A stretch of 64,000 nt of DNA from Flavimobilis soli (GTDB taxonomy: Bacteria; Actinomycetota; Actinomycetes; Actinomycetales; Cellulomonadaceae): the NCBI RefSeq assembly GCF_002564025.1, contig NZ_PDJH01000001.1, positions 1,178,001 through 1,242,000 of the forward strand, in the 5' to 3' direction. Every line of letters starts with the position of its first letter. The stretch's first letter is position 1. Of this stretch, positions 1 to 11,935 are shown piece by piece. The notes beneath the pieces are model-generated. The model was not told the origin of the DNA, searched no databases, and saw only the letters and a program-made list of their open reading frames with translations. A program made the translations under genes and the position numbers.

Positions 1-3028
<3,028 letters not shown>

Positions 3029-3173
3029 GAGGGGTCCTTCCCTGCGGTTCGTGAGCTCTGCGGCGGTCGTGGTTGGTGCGATCCCCCGGCCTCATCGCGC
3101 GTCGGTCGCCTAGGCACGACGTCGGCTACGATGGGTTATCTGAGATTGCAGGCACAGGCCAGCGCAAAGCGCT

Positions 3174-3202
3174 AGCATAACCGACGCAGTCTCGTCGAGC
3201 AA
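3174..3202 (-). promoter_or_regulatory. Candidate rpoB promoter
   Basis: On the minus strand a -35 like TTGCTC (3197-3202) and a -10 like TATGCT (3174-3179) are separated by exactly 17 bases. They lie about 145 bases upstream of the rpoB TTG start. An own promoter is expected here, because rplJL is far away and the gene upstream of rpoB is an unrelated lipoprotein. This is inferred from sequence only. Confidence 0.45.
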
Positions 3203-3305
3203 GGGACGCCCCTGTGCGCTCTGTCTCCCTCGTCGCAGACCCGTGCGCCACTCCCCACGAAGCGACGCCGCCCGCCCGCGAGTCGTCCTCTGAGCTCCGC
3301 AGAAC

Positions 3306-4217
3306 CTACTTGTCGGCGAACAGGTCGTTGATCTCCGTCTGGTTGGGCTGCAGGTAGACCTTGTACTCGACGACGTCGTCGTAGACGCTGAGCGGCACCT
3401 GGTTTCGCGTGGTACCTGAGGAGTCCCCGCCTGAGATCGGGATCCTCACGTCGATCCGGCCGCCGAACTCCGCCTTCCCCTCGGTCTCATGAAAGGCCTT
3501 CGTCACGACGTCCCCCTGCGCATCGAGACCCACCACCGTCAGGTACTCGACGGAGCCCGTGTGGCGCGGCATGCCCGCTCGGACAGCCCCTAGCTCGACG
3601 GACACGGGGAGGACCGCGTCCTTGCCCTCCCCCTCGATCTCGCCGACCTCAGCCTCGAGCTCGTAGTAGTCGTCGATGAGCGGGTTTCGCTGCGAGCCCG
3701 TCTGCCCGGTCGTCACCTCGTGCCCGGCTACGCCGTCCTTGGCGTCAGCCAGCTCGACCAGCTCCGTCAGGTCGAACGCCTGGAAACGGTAGGACTGCCC
3801 CGGCTGCAGCGGCACTCGGACGTCCTCCCGCCCGGACACGCCGTCGATCGCCACGTCGAGGTTCAGATCGAACATGCAGGGGACGTCGAGCTCGTTCGTC
3901 ACCGTGACCGGGACGTATGCCCGCCACGTCCGCCCGAGGCTCTCGGCCCACTCGTCGCCGGTCGCGGTGGTCGGCTTGCCGAAGTCGAGCGTGAGGTCCC
4001 CGTCCTTCACCGTGCCCGCCGCGCACCACCGGGAGGCGTCGATCGTGCGCTCGGGCGAGGGCGTCGCCGACGGGGACGACGGCGAGGTGGGGGCTGCGGC
4101 ACTCGTCGTCGCAGGGATCGTCGGCTCAGCACCTCCTCCGCTGCACGCGCTGAGCACGAGAGAGGCGGCTGCCGCCGACACCGTCGCTCCGACCATGGCC
4201 CAACGACGGCTCAGCAC
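3306..4217 (-). CDS. Secreted lipoprotein, paralogue A of a three-member family
   Basis: Predicted lipoprotein of 303 residues. A basic start and hydrophobic segment end in the lipobox LSAC (Cys about residue 25), followed by a Ser/Thr/Pro-rich linker. The GTG start is chosen for the GGAGG eight bases upstream; a longer reading would bury the signal peptide. The body has a WCAAGTVKDG motif, a GRTWRAYVPVTVTNELDVPC stretch and a VGLDAQGDVVTKAFHETEGK stretch. The same landmarks recur in the lipoproteins at 12980-13879 and 21035-21931, so the three are paralogues. Each looks like two beta-rich repeats of a DUF4352-like or telokin-like extracellular fold, which is a guess. No enzymatic motif is visible. 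It lies downstream of the tandem FHA genes and upstream of rpoB. A role in pilus or surface assembly is inferred from position only. Confidence 0.85.
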   Translation of the reverse strand: MLSRRWAMVGATVSAAAASLVLSACSGGGAEPTIPATTSAAAPTSPSSPSATPSPERTIDASRWCAAGTVKDGDLTLDFGKPTTATGDEWAESLGRTWRAYVPVTVTNELDVPCMFDLNLDVAIDGVSGREDVRVPLQPGQSYRFQAFDLTELVELADAKDGVAGHEVTTGQTGSQRNPLIDDYYELEAEVGEIEGEGKDAVLPVSVELGAVRAGMPRHTGSVEYLTVVGLDAQGDVVTKAFHETEGKAEFGGRIDVRIPISGGDSSGTTRNQVPLSVYDDVVEYKVYLQPNQTEINDLFADK

Positions 4218-4300
4218 GCGCACTACCTCCACAGGGATCGACAGACCTGGTTGGAAACTACGTTCAACGCACCCTGCTCGCAACTGTTGGTGCGCCCCTG

Positions 4301-5041
4301 TCACCACGCCGCACGGTCGACCAGCATGAGCACGACGTCGCCCACCCCGACGCGAGCTCCGGGCTGCAGCACGACCGCCTCCATCGGTGCGATCCGCACC
4401 CCGTCGATCTCGACGCCATTGGTCGAGGCGTTGTCGATGATCGAGCACGTGTCCCCGTCCACCTGGACGATCGCGTGCTTCTTGCTCACCGTGTCACCCG
4501 CGACCGCGATGTCCACCCGGGCCCGCCGACGACCCAACACCGTGATCGGCTTCGTGAGCCACACGGTCGCTCCGGTCGAGAGGTCCTGCAGCCCGAACCG
4601 CTGCACGGCGGGCTGACCGGCAGACGGCTCCGCGTGACGCGGGTACCCGAGAGGAGTCTCCTCGGGTACGGCGTGCTCCGGCGTCGGAACACCTGTCGGC
4701 GGTGCGGCGGCCACTGCGCCAGCGCCCTGGGGATGGACCGGCCCACCAGGGTGGGCAGCCGGCACGCCCGGGATCGCAGGCAAGGCCGCCGGGGCGCTGG
4801 GTGCTGCAGGTGCCGGCGGAGCCGCAGCGGCCGCCGAGGTGGCGATCGCCGGAACGGCACCAGCAGTCTCCGCGGCCGCGGCGCGCGCCGCCGCCTTGGC
4901 CGCGGCGCGCGCCCTCCGACCGCGGTCGTAGCGTTCCTTGTTCTCCTTCGAGTAGTGCTGGAGAAGGTAGGCGAGCGACACGTGGTCCTCGGCCTCCGGC
5001 TCGAGCGTCGCAGCCGCGCGCGCCGCGGGGACGGGCTGCAC
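4301..5041 (-). CDS. FHA-domain protein, short tandem copy
   Basis: Protein of 246 residues with a C-terminal forkhead-associated domain, a phosphothreonine-binding fold. Core motifs are VLGRRRARVDI, SKKHAIV and NASTNGVEIDG. The N-terminus has the helix LAYLLQHYSKENKERYDR and then a long Ala/Pro-rich linker. The upstream gene has nearly the same helix and FHA domain, so this is a tandem duplicate that has lost the N-terminal DUF6382-like domain. The GTG start lies 39 bases after the upstream stop and has only a weak ribosome site. It is the only start codon after the in-frame stop, so translation may depend on coupling. FHA proteins often sit with Tad pilus loci in actinobacteria and may read Ser/Thr-kinase signals; no kinase gene is in the window. 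Confidence 0.88.
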   Translation of the reverse strand: MQPVPAARAAATLEPEAEDHVSLAYLLQHYSKENKERYDRGRRARAAAKAAARAAAAETAGAVPAIATSAAAAAPPAPAAPSAPAALPAIPGVPAAHPGGPVHPQGAGAVAAAPPTGVPTPEHAVPEETPLGYPRHAEPSAGQPAVQRFGLQDLSTGATVWLTKPITVLGRRRARVDIAVAGDTVSKKHAIVQVDGDTCSIIDNASTNGVEIDGVRIAPMEAVVLQPGARVGVGDVVLMLVDRAAW

Positions 5042-5080
5042 CGCCTGGGGTGCCCCTGCTGGTACCTCCGCGCGTGGGCC

Positions 5081-6475
5081 TCAGGCGTCAGCCATGAAGA
5101 TGAGGACCTCGTCGCCGATCCCGATCCGGTCACCCGAGCTCAGCATGACCGGCTCGAAGGCCGCGATGCGCTGGCCACCGATCTCGACGCCGTTGGTCGA
5201 GCCGTTGTCCGTGATCGACCAGCCCTGCGCGCTGCGGATGACGGTCGCGTGGTTCTTGCTGACCGTGTCGCCGCTGATCGCGACGTCCACCCGCGCGCGT
5301 CGACGACCGATGACGGTCACGGCCTGGGTCAGGAGGATCATCTCGCCCGTGCTGGTCCGCTGGAGCCGAGCGCGCCCGGTTCCCGCCGCGACCGCAGCCT
5401 GGACCTCGTCAGGGACCTCCTCCCGCACGCCGCGGGCGCCGACGTGGATGGTGTGCTCGAAGGGGGTGTCGGCGACTGCTCCGCGCGCGTCAGCGGGGAG
5501 GGACGCCGGGGCCGACGCCGCGACGGGGGCCGTGTGCGTGACGGCCGGAGGTGCGGGTGGGACGCCGGGGGCGACCGCCGCCTGTGCGGCGTGCGCCTGC
5601 GCCGCGTGCGCCTGCGCGGCGGACGCGGCGCTCGCCGCAGCAGCGCGCGCCTTGCGCTGCCGGTCGTAGATCTCCTTGTTCTCCTTGGAGTAGTGCTGGA
5701 GCAGGTAGAGCAGCGACATCTTCTTCTCGCCGTCGGACCCGGGCGAAGCGGGAGCGGCAGGAGCCGGGACGGGCGGCGACGAGGACGGCGCTCCCGGAAC
5801 CGCATACCCGTAGCTCGCAGGGGTGCCCGCACCCGGGGCTGCTGACGCGTGAGGGGCGGCGGGGCCCTCGCGGCCCCCCGCCGGCTCGACCGTGCGGGGG
5901 TCGCCGAACGGCGACGCGACCTGCTTCCGGGGCGCCTCGATGTCCTTGACCGCACGCGCGAGCACGCGCAGGTCCGCACCGCTGCCAGCTGCCGTCAGCA
6001 CGTTCACGAGCTCTGCGACGTAGGCGCGGTCCTCCTCCCTGTCGATCCAGAGCTGGAGGAGCGCGTCCCTCAGCACGGTCGCGACGTCGTCGGGCTCGCG
6101 CTCACGCACGGGGAGGCAGAGGAGCACGGGCTCGCACGACGACGGGTCGACGTACAGGTGCTCGCGCGTCACCAGGAAGGCGTGCTGGTCGATCATGTAC
6201 CGGTCCGCCTCGAGCAGGGTCTCGAGGACCCCGTAGACGAGCGCGAGCACCTGCTCGCGGCGCAACGGGCGGTCCACGAGCCCGACGAGCGGCACGGAGC
6301 CCGCGACGTCGTAGCGGACCACGGTCGTCGCGTCGATCGTGGAGCGGGACGCGGGCGCCACGTGCGGGACCTGGTTGTGGGAGATCATGCCCCACACGAC
6401 AGAGTCGAACGTGTCGTCGACCCCGAAGGTCGCGACGACCTGGTGGCCGTCGACGGTCCTCTCGATATGTGCCAC
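5081..6475 (-). CDS. DUF6382-like and FHA-domain regulatory protein
   Basis: Protein of 464 residues. The N-terminal 170 residues resemble DUF6382, with a MISHNQVPHVAPASRS segment and a VRYDVAGSVPL segment. A Pro/Ala linker follows, holding the helix LLYLLQHYSKENKEIYDR (about residues 285-302). The C-terminus is an FHA domain (VIGRRRARVDVAI, SKNHATVI, NGSTNGVEIGG). The GTG start at 6475 is favoured: GAGGAGGA sits six bases upstream and overlaps the end of the WG-repeat gene, which stops two bases before. A longer reading would run into that gene. The domain order is typical of proteins next to type IVb pilus genes, probably as phospho-dependent scaffolds. No transmembrane segment is visible, so it is cytoplasmic. 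Confidence 0.9.
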   Translation of the reverse strand: MAHIERTVDGHQVVATFGVDDTFDSVVWGMISHNQVPHVAPASRSTIDATTVVRYDVAGSVPLVGLVDRPLRREQVLALVYGVLETLLEADRYMIDQHAFLVTREHLYVDPSSCEPVLLCLPVREREPDDVATVLRDALLQLWIDREEDRAYVAELVNVLTAAGSGADLRVLARAVKDIEAPRKQVASPFGDPRTVEPAGGREGPAAPHASAAPGAGTPASYGYAVPGAPSSSPPVPAPAAPASPGSDGEKKMSLLYLLQHYSKENKEIYDRQRKARAAAASAASAAQAHAAQAHAAQAAVAPGVPPAPPAVTHTAPVAASAPASLPADARGAVADTPFEHTIHVGARGVREEVPDEVQAAVAAGTGRARLQRTSTGEMILLTQAVTVIGRRRARVDVAISGDTVSKNHATVIRSAQGWSITDNGSTNGVEIGGQRIAAFEPVMLSSGDRIGIGDEVLIFMADA

Positions 6476-6477
6476 CG

Positions 6478-7800
6478 CTAGTCCTCCTCGTAGCGCAGAA
6501 GCTGAAGCAACACCCACCGGGGTGTCTTCCCGGGCTCCGGCGCCTGGCGCACGAGCGCGGCACCGGTCGACGCGAACACCGTCGCGTCGCTGAACGCGGG
6601 CTCGATCACGACGTCGCCCGTCGAGCTCGCGTAGCCCCAGAGCTCATCGACCTTGACCGGCGCGAGCCCGAAGCGCGGCGATCGAGCGTCGGTGAACTGC
6701 GGGGTGACCGTCCACTCGCCGTCCTTGTCGAGAAGACCCCATCCGGCCGCCGTCTGGACGGCGGCGACCTTGTCGACGAACGGCTTCGCGTCGACGAAGG
6801 TCTCGTCGGAGACCTTGGACCCGTCGGCTGCGTACAGTGCGACGGCGCCCTCCTTGACGGCGAAGAACCGCCCTTCTGCACCCAGCGTGCCGCGCTCGTC
6901 GACCTTGACCGACTCGAGCCCGCCGAGGACGACCTGCCCGCCGGTGTCGATCACGGACCAGGTCTGGCCGTCCGTGACAGCGGCGATGCCGCCGTGGAAA
7001 GAGGTCCCGTCGGCGTACCGCTGCTCGCCGAACACGGGCGCGAAGGACAGGTCGAGGTAGCCGACGGAACCGTCTGCGGTGCGGGCCGGGAAGATCCCGT
7101 CGCCGATCGCGCCGTAGGACACGTAGTCGACCTTCGTCGCCACGAGGTCGGTCTCGCCCTTCGTGTTCATGAAGTAGGGCTTGCCCTCCGCGTCGACGAC
7201 GGGGATGCGGCCCTCGGCGAGAGCCCCGACGGACGCGTGCGTGCGGCCCACCCCGCGGCCGTTGGCGCGGACCGCGCGCCAGCCGTCCCCGGTGTCGACC
7301 GCCGCGACGTCGTCGTAGAAGGGCGTGGCGTCCTCGAAACCGGTGGAGCCGAGCTCATAGACGTATGCGATCGAGTCGGCGACGCCTGTGAGCCGCTCGC
7401 CCGTGACCTCTGCCGCCTCGGCCGCGCGGATCACCTCGAACGCTCTCGTGTAGTCCTCGTCCGCGACCGCAGCCTCGACGAGTGCGGCGTACGCCTCGGC
7501 GTCGTCGTACGTCCGGGCGATCGACCACAGCGCCTCGTCGCGCTCCTTGGGCGTCCCGTTCTCCTGGAGGTACTTCGCACGCTCCCACGCGACGTCGCGC
7601 GACGGCCGGAGGTCCAGCGCCGCCTGGTACGAGGCGAGGACCTCGTGCGTCACGCCACGCTCGGCGGCCGAGCGAGCCGCGGCAAGGTGCTGCTCGTACG
7701 CCGCGCCGTCCGCGACGTTGCTGCGGACGAGGCTGAACCAGCCACCGCCCACGAGCAGGACGAGCACGCCGAGCACGACGTAGCGGTACCAGCTCGACAT
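6478..7800 (-). CDS. Membrane-anchored WG-repeat protein
   Basis: Protein of 440 residues with one N-terminal membrane segment (YVVLGVLVLLVGGGWFSLV). A helical, TPR-like stretch follows (about 30-150; AALDLRPSRDVAWERAKYLQ). The C-terminal half has WG repeats, recognisable by units such as VQTAAGWGLLDKDGEW, VKVDELWGYASSTGD and VTDGQTWSVIDTGGQ. WG repeats form beta-propeller-like surfaces for protein contacts; no catalytic motif is seen. The ATG directly follows the stop of the prepilin peptidase gene, and the stop is two bases from the FHA gene start, so it is inside the pilus operon. Since it is membrane-bound and faces outside, a pilus-base or scaffold role is plausible but not shown. Confidence 0.85.
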   Translation of the reverse strand: MSSWYRYVVLGVLVLLVGGGWFSLVRSNVADGAAYEQHLAAARSAAERGVTHEVLASYQAALDLRPSRDVAWERAKYLQENGTPKERDEALWSIARTYDDAEAYAALVEAAVADEDYTRAFEVIRAAEAAEVTGERLTGVADSIAYVYELGSTGFEDATPFYDDVAAVDTGDGWRAVRANGRGVGRTHASVGALAEGRIPVVDAEGKPYFMNTKGETDLVATKVDYVSYGAIGDGIFPARTADGSVGYLDLSFAPVFGEQRYADGTSFHGGIAAVTDGQTWSVIDTGGQVVLGGLESVKVDERGTLGAEGRFFAVKEGAVALYAADGSKVSDETFVDAKPFVDKVAAVQTAAGWGLLDKDGEWTVTPQFTDARSPRFGLAPVKVDELWGYASSTGDVVIEPAFSDATVFASTGAALVRQAPEPGKTPRWVLLQLLRYEED

Positions 7801-8679
7801 TCAGGCTCCTGTCAGAGAGACGACGAGCACCGTCGAGACGGTACCCACCAGGACTGCGGGGCAGAGAGGGAACGAGTCCTTGCGTGTTGCCCTGCGGGTG
7901 GCGAGCACCCACGCCGAGTAGACGAACGCTACCGCGAAGGAGACGAACACGGCCGCGATCGCGAGCCGGGCACCGAGCAGGAGCGGGAACAGCATGAAGA
8001 GGATGACGTCCCCTCCGCCGAGGCCCGCTCGGCTCGTCATCCGGACGAGCCAGAACGCGATACCGACGACGGCTGCGACGGCGGCCTCCTGCCCGAGGCT
8101 CGACCAGCTGACACCATCCTCGAACGTCTCGATGACGAGGCTCAGCCCGCGGCCGAGGACCAGCACGACGAGCATCCGTGTCGACACGACGCCGAACCTC
8201 ACGTCGAGGATCGCGACAGGGACCAGCACCGTCATCATCACGGCGGCCCGGACCTGGAACGACAGCGGAAGTCCTCCCGACGCCCAGGCGATCGCGAGGA
8301 CGACGACGGCCGCCGCGACGGCCCACGGAGCGTAGACCGACAGCCACCGGTCGAGCGCGCCCGACGGCGCAGGTGCGTCTTGTCCGGCGTCCCCGGCGGC
8401 ACCGGGCGAGACCGTCGCGACGGCTGCCCCCGGCGGGGGCGCCGCGTCGATCGCCTCCGCGGGGAGAGGCTCGGCGGCGTCCGTCGCGTCGGCGGCGCCG
8501 GGACGGTCCGGTGCCAGACGACGCTCGGCCGCGCTCGGCCGCCCGCTCGAGCCGACTGCATCGTCGCCGCCTGTCTGCTCGGTCACGGCGCCGAACGATG
8601 CGACGTACCGCGTCCCGAGCATGGTGAGGAGGACGGCCACGACGATCACGATCGCGGCGTCCAGGAGGTTCTCCGTCAT
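7801..8679 (-). CDS. TadV/CpaA-like prepilin peptidase (A24 family)
   Basis: Membrane aspartic peptidase of 292 residues, which would cut the leader from Flp pilin and pseudopilins. The C-terminal half has about six membrane helices. The two expected acidic sites are visible: AILDVRFGVVS, and the GxGD motif in GLGGGDVILFMLFPLLLG. The N-terminus adds a membrane helix (AAIVIVVAVLLTMLGT) and a Pro/Ala/Asp-rich insert of about 90 residues before the catalytic core, longer than the usual 150-170-residue TadV. The ATG at 8679 shares bases with the TGA of the upstream pseudopilin (ATGA overlap), which fixes the start against a longer reading. It belongs to the pilin/pseudopilin operon. Confidence 0.88.
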   Translation of the reverse strand: MTENLLDAAIVIVVAVLLTMLGTRYVASFGAVTEQTGGDDAVGSSGRPSAAERRLAPDRPGAADATDAAEPLPAEAIDAAPPPGAAVATVSPGAAGDAGQDAPAPSGALDRWLSVYAPWAVAAAVVVLAIAWASGGLPLSFQVRAAVMMTVLVPVAILDVRFGVVSTRMLVVLVLGRGLSLVIETFEDGVSWSSLGQEAAVAAVVGIAFWLVRMTSRAGLGGGDVILFMLFPLLLGARLAIAAVFVSFAVAFVYSAWVLATRRATRKDSFPLCPAVLVGTVSTVLVVSLTGA

Positions 8680-9284
8680 TCGCTGTCCTCTGCGTCGCCC
8701 CAGCGCGTCGACTCCGCGTGGGCCTGCATCTCGACCGACCGGTCCCCGAAGAACCACAGGCGCACCTTGTAGCGCGCGTCGAGCACGACCTTGTCGCCCG
8801 TCATGACCGTCGTGGTGCCCGAGTCGAACGTGACGCCCTCGGCGCCACCGATGACTCCGAGCGCGTGGAGCAGGTCGTCCTGCGACTCCAGCTGCCCAGC
8901 GACCGCCCGGCTCGCCATCTCCGCCTCGGGGACCCGGTTCGCCATGAGCGCGAGGGCGTTGTTCGAGCCGTTGAGCCCGAACACGTCGTCGTTGGAGCCG
9001 AGCGCGCCGACCATCTCCTCGACGAGGTCGATCACCGTCGCCGCGTCCGCCGTCACGGCCGCGCTCTGGACGTACGACGCCTGCGACAGCGCGATCGCTG
9101 CCTGGTTGACCGCGACCGTCACCTTGGCCTGGGCGATCGCGACCGAGGAGAGCTTGAGGACCAGGATCATGAAGAGCAGGTAGACCGGGAGCGCCATGGC
9201 CGCCTCGACGATGAGGTAGCCGCGCGCACCGGCAGGTCGCTGCGCAGGGCGCGCGTCGGGTGCACCCCGGACGAGCCGTGCCAT
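8676..9284 (-). CDS. TadE-like pseudopilin
   Basis: Minor pseudopilin of 202 residues. The N-terminus has GYLIVEAAMALPVYLLFMIL, a TadE-type hydrophobic segment with the Glu that follows the cleavage site. The remainder is a predicted extracytoplasmic globular part. The start at 9284 overlaps the stop of the large DUF5702 gene (TGATG), and the stop overlaps the peptidase start (ATGA). Both overlaps indicate tight co-translation. TadE-like proteins need the prepilin peptidase and help assemble the Flp pilus. A longer upstream reading exists in this frame but is an artefact of the neighbouring gene. Confidence 0.88.
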   Translation of the reverse strand: MARLVRGAPDARPAQRPAGARGYLIVEAAMALPVYLLFMILVLKLSSVAIAQAKVTVAVNQAAIALSQASYVQSAAVTADAATVIDLVEEMVGALGSNDDVFGLNGSNNALALMANRVPEAEMASRAVAGQLESQDDLLHALGVIGGAEGVTFDSGTTTVMTGDKVVLDARYKVRLWFFGDRSVEMQAHAESTRWGDAEDSE

Positions 9285-11908
9285 CAGAAGCCCCCGACCG
9301 TGGTGAGCCGGAACTTCCCGGAGTCGCCCTCGAAGAGCGAGTCCGCTGGTCCGCTCCCGCCGAAGAAGGTCGCGACGAACGGTTGGACCTCGTACTGGGA
9401 GGACACGGTGAACGCCGTGCCTGCCTTCTCCAGGTGGAAGTCGTCCCGTCCCAGGTAGCCCATGTTGAAGTCGATGATGTCCCCGGCGCGGCGGACCTGG
9501 CCCTCGCTGTCGGCGATCCACCCGATGATCAGGAAGATCTTGAGGTAGTGGATGTAGCCGAGCTCGACCTCGCCCAGCTGCCGGCGCTTGCCGGAGGTCC
9601 TCTTCTCCTGTGTCGAGTTGTAGCTCTGCTGGACCTCGCCGATCGACAGGGCCTCTTTGGAGAGCTCGGCCCCGAAGCGCAGGACGGACAGCTCCTTGGG
9701 GATGAAGGTGACCAGCTCTCCGTTGCGCATCCTCGCCATGTCGTCGAACGTCTGGATCAGGGCCGCGACGAACGGCACGGCGGCGGCGAGCCAGCCGACG
9801 AACGGGATCCCCGCGACGACCATCCGGATCGCGGTGACGATCCTGTCGGAGAAGGCCACGACGAGATTGATGCCGTACCGCAGGAGGGAGATCATCCCGT
9901 ACACCGCGGCGGGGCTGTTGAGACCGGTGAGGACGTACTCCACCTCGCTGGCGCAGTCGCCCTCCCAGCACATGTCGGGGTAGTCCTCCTGGGAGATCCG
10001 CTCCCCGGGGTCGCCGTCCGAGGTGGCACCGCCCTCCGGCGTGCGCTTCTTGGGGTCCTTCTCGACGTCTGCGGCCTTCTTGTCGGCAGACTCCTTCTTC
10101 TGCGCGGCGCACTTCGCGCTCCAGAGGCAGTTCTGGTTCTTGCTCTGCTCCATGGTCACCGAGACGTTGTCCAGGGTGGAGTACGTGAACATGCCGGTGA
10201 CGTACTCGGTGAAGAACACCCCGTCGCGGACGTCCTCGGCCTTCTGCAAGAGCCCGTCCACGAGCCCGAGCACCGAGTCGAGCAGGCTCGTGGAGTCGGC
10301 CGAGAAGGCGTCGAGGTCGGTCTCGTCAGCGTCCGCGAAGGCCGCCAGCTCCTCCGTGGCTTCTTCGCTCCCGGACGCGCCGCCGAGGCTCGGCCGGTTG
10401 TCCCACCGGTCGGTACCTTCGTAGGGAGTGGCCTTCTGGGTCGCGACGGCGTCGAGGAGCTCTCCGTAGGAGACGGCGCGGTCCTTGAGCGACTTGATCA
10501 TGGCCTGGACCGACACGGTCGCCTGCTCGGACACCTCGGCGGAGATGCCGCGCTTGACGGCGTCGACCAGGTCCTCGCCAAGCTCCTTGAGGCCCTTCTC
10601 GGCGAGGTCCTTCAGCTTGGAGAAGAGCATCGCGTCCGTGAGCTCGCGCAGGGGACCGTTGAGGTCCTGGTACACCAGGGTCCAGATGTTGTCCCACGTA
10701 CCCTCGAGGATCGACAGGAGGGCAGCGTCGCCGGGCTCCTCGCCCGCGTCCTTCGCCTCCTTGTAGGCGTCGATCGCGTCGCCGACCGTCGACGAGAGCA
10801 TGCTGACGAGCTTCGCCTTCGTGTACTTCTCGGCGAGGATCGGCTTCGCGTCCTTGGCGAAGCGGTCGAGGGCGTTGCTCAGCTCTGCCCGGTCGCGCTC
10901 CGAGAACCGGTTGAGGATCGCGTCCTTGACCTTCTGCGCGGTGGTCTTGAGGAAACCAGCGTCCTCCTGCGCGTCCTTGCCGTCCGAGTCTGCCCCGGCC
11001 GACACTTCCTCGTCCTTCTTGGCAGCGGGAAGGAGGTCCTTGTCGACGAAGTCGATGAGGTCGCTCGCCGCTGTGACGACGCCCGTCGGGTCGAGCTTCA
11101 TGAGGGCCGTGGCCGCGGCCCCGGCCTTCGTCGCCGCGTCCTCGATGATCGTCCAGATCTCCAGGGCGCGCGTCTGCGCCTGGTCGAAGGCGCGGCGAGA
11201 GGCCGCCGAGGGGTAGGCCTCGTAGTCCAGGTAGGCGCGCGCGAGGTCGAGGAACCGCTGCTTGATCGAGTCCGGGCCGTCGTCCGCGAGGAGCGTGTTC
11301 AGCTTGGTGAGGGCGTCGTAGGCCGCGGTGAGCTGGTCAGCCATCTCGGCGACCTGGTCGGCAAGGTCGTTGACCTCGTCGACCAGCTTCGCGAGCTTGT
11401 TGATGCCCTCGACGCGCTTCTTGACGAGCTCGATCTTCGTCTGGAGGTTGATGAGCCAGTTGATGGACTCCGCAAGCTGGGACATGAACTCGACGGGCGC
11501 CCGGTACTTCATGTACTCGACGATCTGGTTGGTGAGCACGTCGGCCTGCGCCAGGTTGGCGTTGGCCACGACCTCGACCTCTCCGAAGTCCTCGCTCGAG
11601 AACTTCAGGCGCAGGACGTCGCCCCCGCCGTCCCCTGACGCCGAGGAGGCGAGGATCTGCCGTGCGGCGACGTCGAGCTCCTCGCTGTCGATGACGGCGA
11701 GCAGGCCGAAGGTCTGCCTCAGCAGGTCGTCGTGCTTGGCGAGGACGTCGTTGATCGCCAGCTGCTGTGCCGAGCGCACGACCGAACGTGCGAGGACACC
11801 GCGGCTCCCGTCGACGAAGAGACCCGCGACGACCATGATCGGCACCAGCACGAGGGTCAGCACCACCGTCACGGAACCGCGTGGCCCGAGCTCGCGCCGT
11901 CTCATCAT
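9284..11908 (-). CDS. Large TadG/DUF5702-like pilus-associated protein
   Basis: Protein of 874 residues. The N-terminus has RGSVTVVLTLVLVPIMVVAG, a Tad-like membrane segment, followed by FVDGSRGVLARSVVRSAQQL, typical of DUF5702 and TadG relatives. A long helical middle region is rich in Leu/Val heptads (for example NDLADQVAEMADQLTAAYDA) and is probably coiled coil. A second hydrophobic segment lies near residues 680-720 (VVAGIPFVGWLAAAVPFVAA). The C-terminus is beta-rich. It is much larger than classic TadG (about 400-600). Placement between two pseudopilin genes with overlapping ends puts it in the pilus operon. It is probably a tip or surface adhesin or an assembly factor. ATG 11905 directly follows ATG 11908; the first is chosen because GAGGG lies seven bases upstream. 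Confidence 0.82.
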   Translation of the reverse strand: MMRRRELGPRGSVTVVLTLVLVPIMVVAGLFVDGSRGVLARSVVRSAQQLAINDVLAKHDDLLRQTFGLLAVIDSEELDVAARQILASSASGDGGGDVLRLKFSSEDFGEVEVVANANLAQADVLTNQIVEYMKYRAPVEFMSQLAESINWLINLQTKIELVKKRVEGINKLAKLVDEVNDLADQVAEMADQLTAAYDALTKLNTLLADDGPDSIKQRFLDLARAYLDYEAYPSAASRRAFDQAQTRALEIWTIIEDAATKAGAAATALMKLDPTGVVTAASDLIDFVDKDLLPAAKKDEEVSAGADSDGKDAQEDAGFLKTTAQKVKDAILNRFSERDRAELSNALDRFAKDAKPILAEKYTKAKLVSMLSSTVGDAIDAYKEAKDAGEEPGDAALLSILEGTWDNIWTLVYQDLNGPLRELTDAMLFSKLKDLAEKGLKELGEDLVDAVKRGISAEVSEQATVSVQAMIKSLKDRAVSYGELLDAVATQKATPYEGTDRWDNRPSLGGASGSEEATEELAAFADADETDLDAFSADSTSLLDSVLGLVDGLLQKAEDVRDGVFFTEYVTGMFTYSTLDNVSVTMEQSKNQNCLWSAKCAAQKKESADKKAADVEKDPKKRTPEGGATSDGDPGERISQEDYPDMCWEGDCASEVEYVLTGLNSPAAVYGMISLLRYGINLVVAFSDRIVTAIRMVVAGIPFVGWLAAAVPFVAALIQTFDDMARMRNGELVTFIPKELSVLRFGAELSKEALSIGEVQQSYNSTQEKRTSGKRRQLGEVELGYIHYLKIFLIIGWIADSEGQVRRAGDIIDFNMGYLGRDDFHLEKAGTAFTVSSQYEVQPFVATFFGGSGPADSLFEGDSGKFRLTTVGGF

Positions 11909-11935
11909 TCCCCAGCCCTCACTGACTCTGACGTG

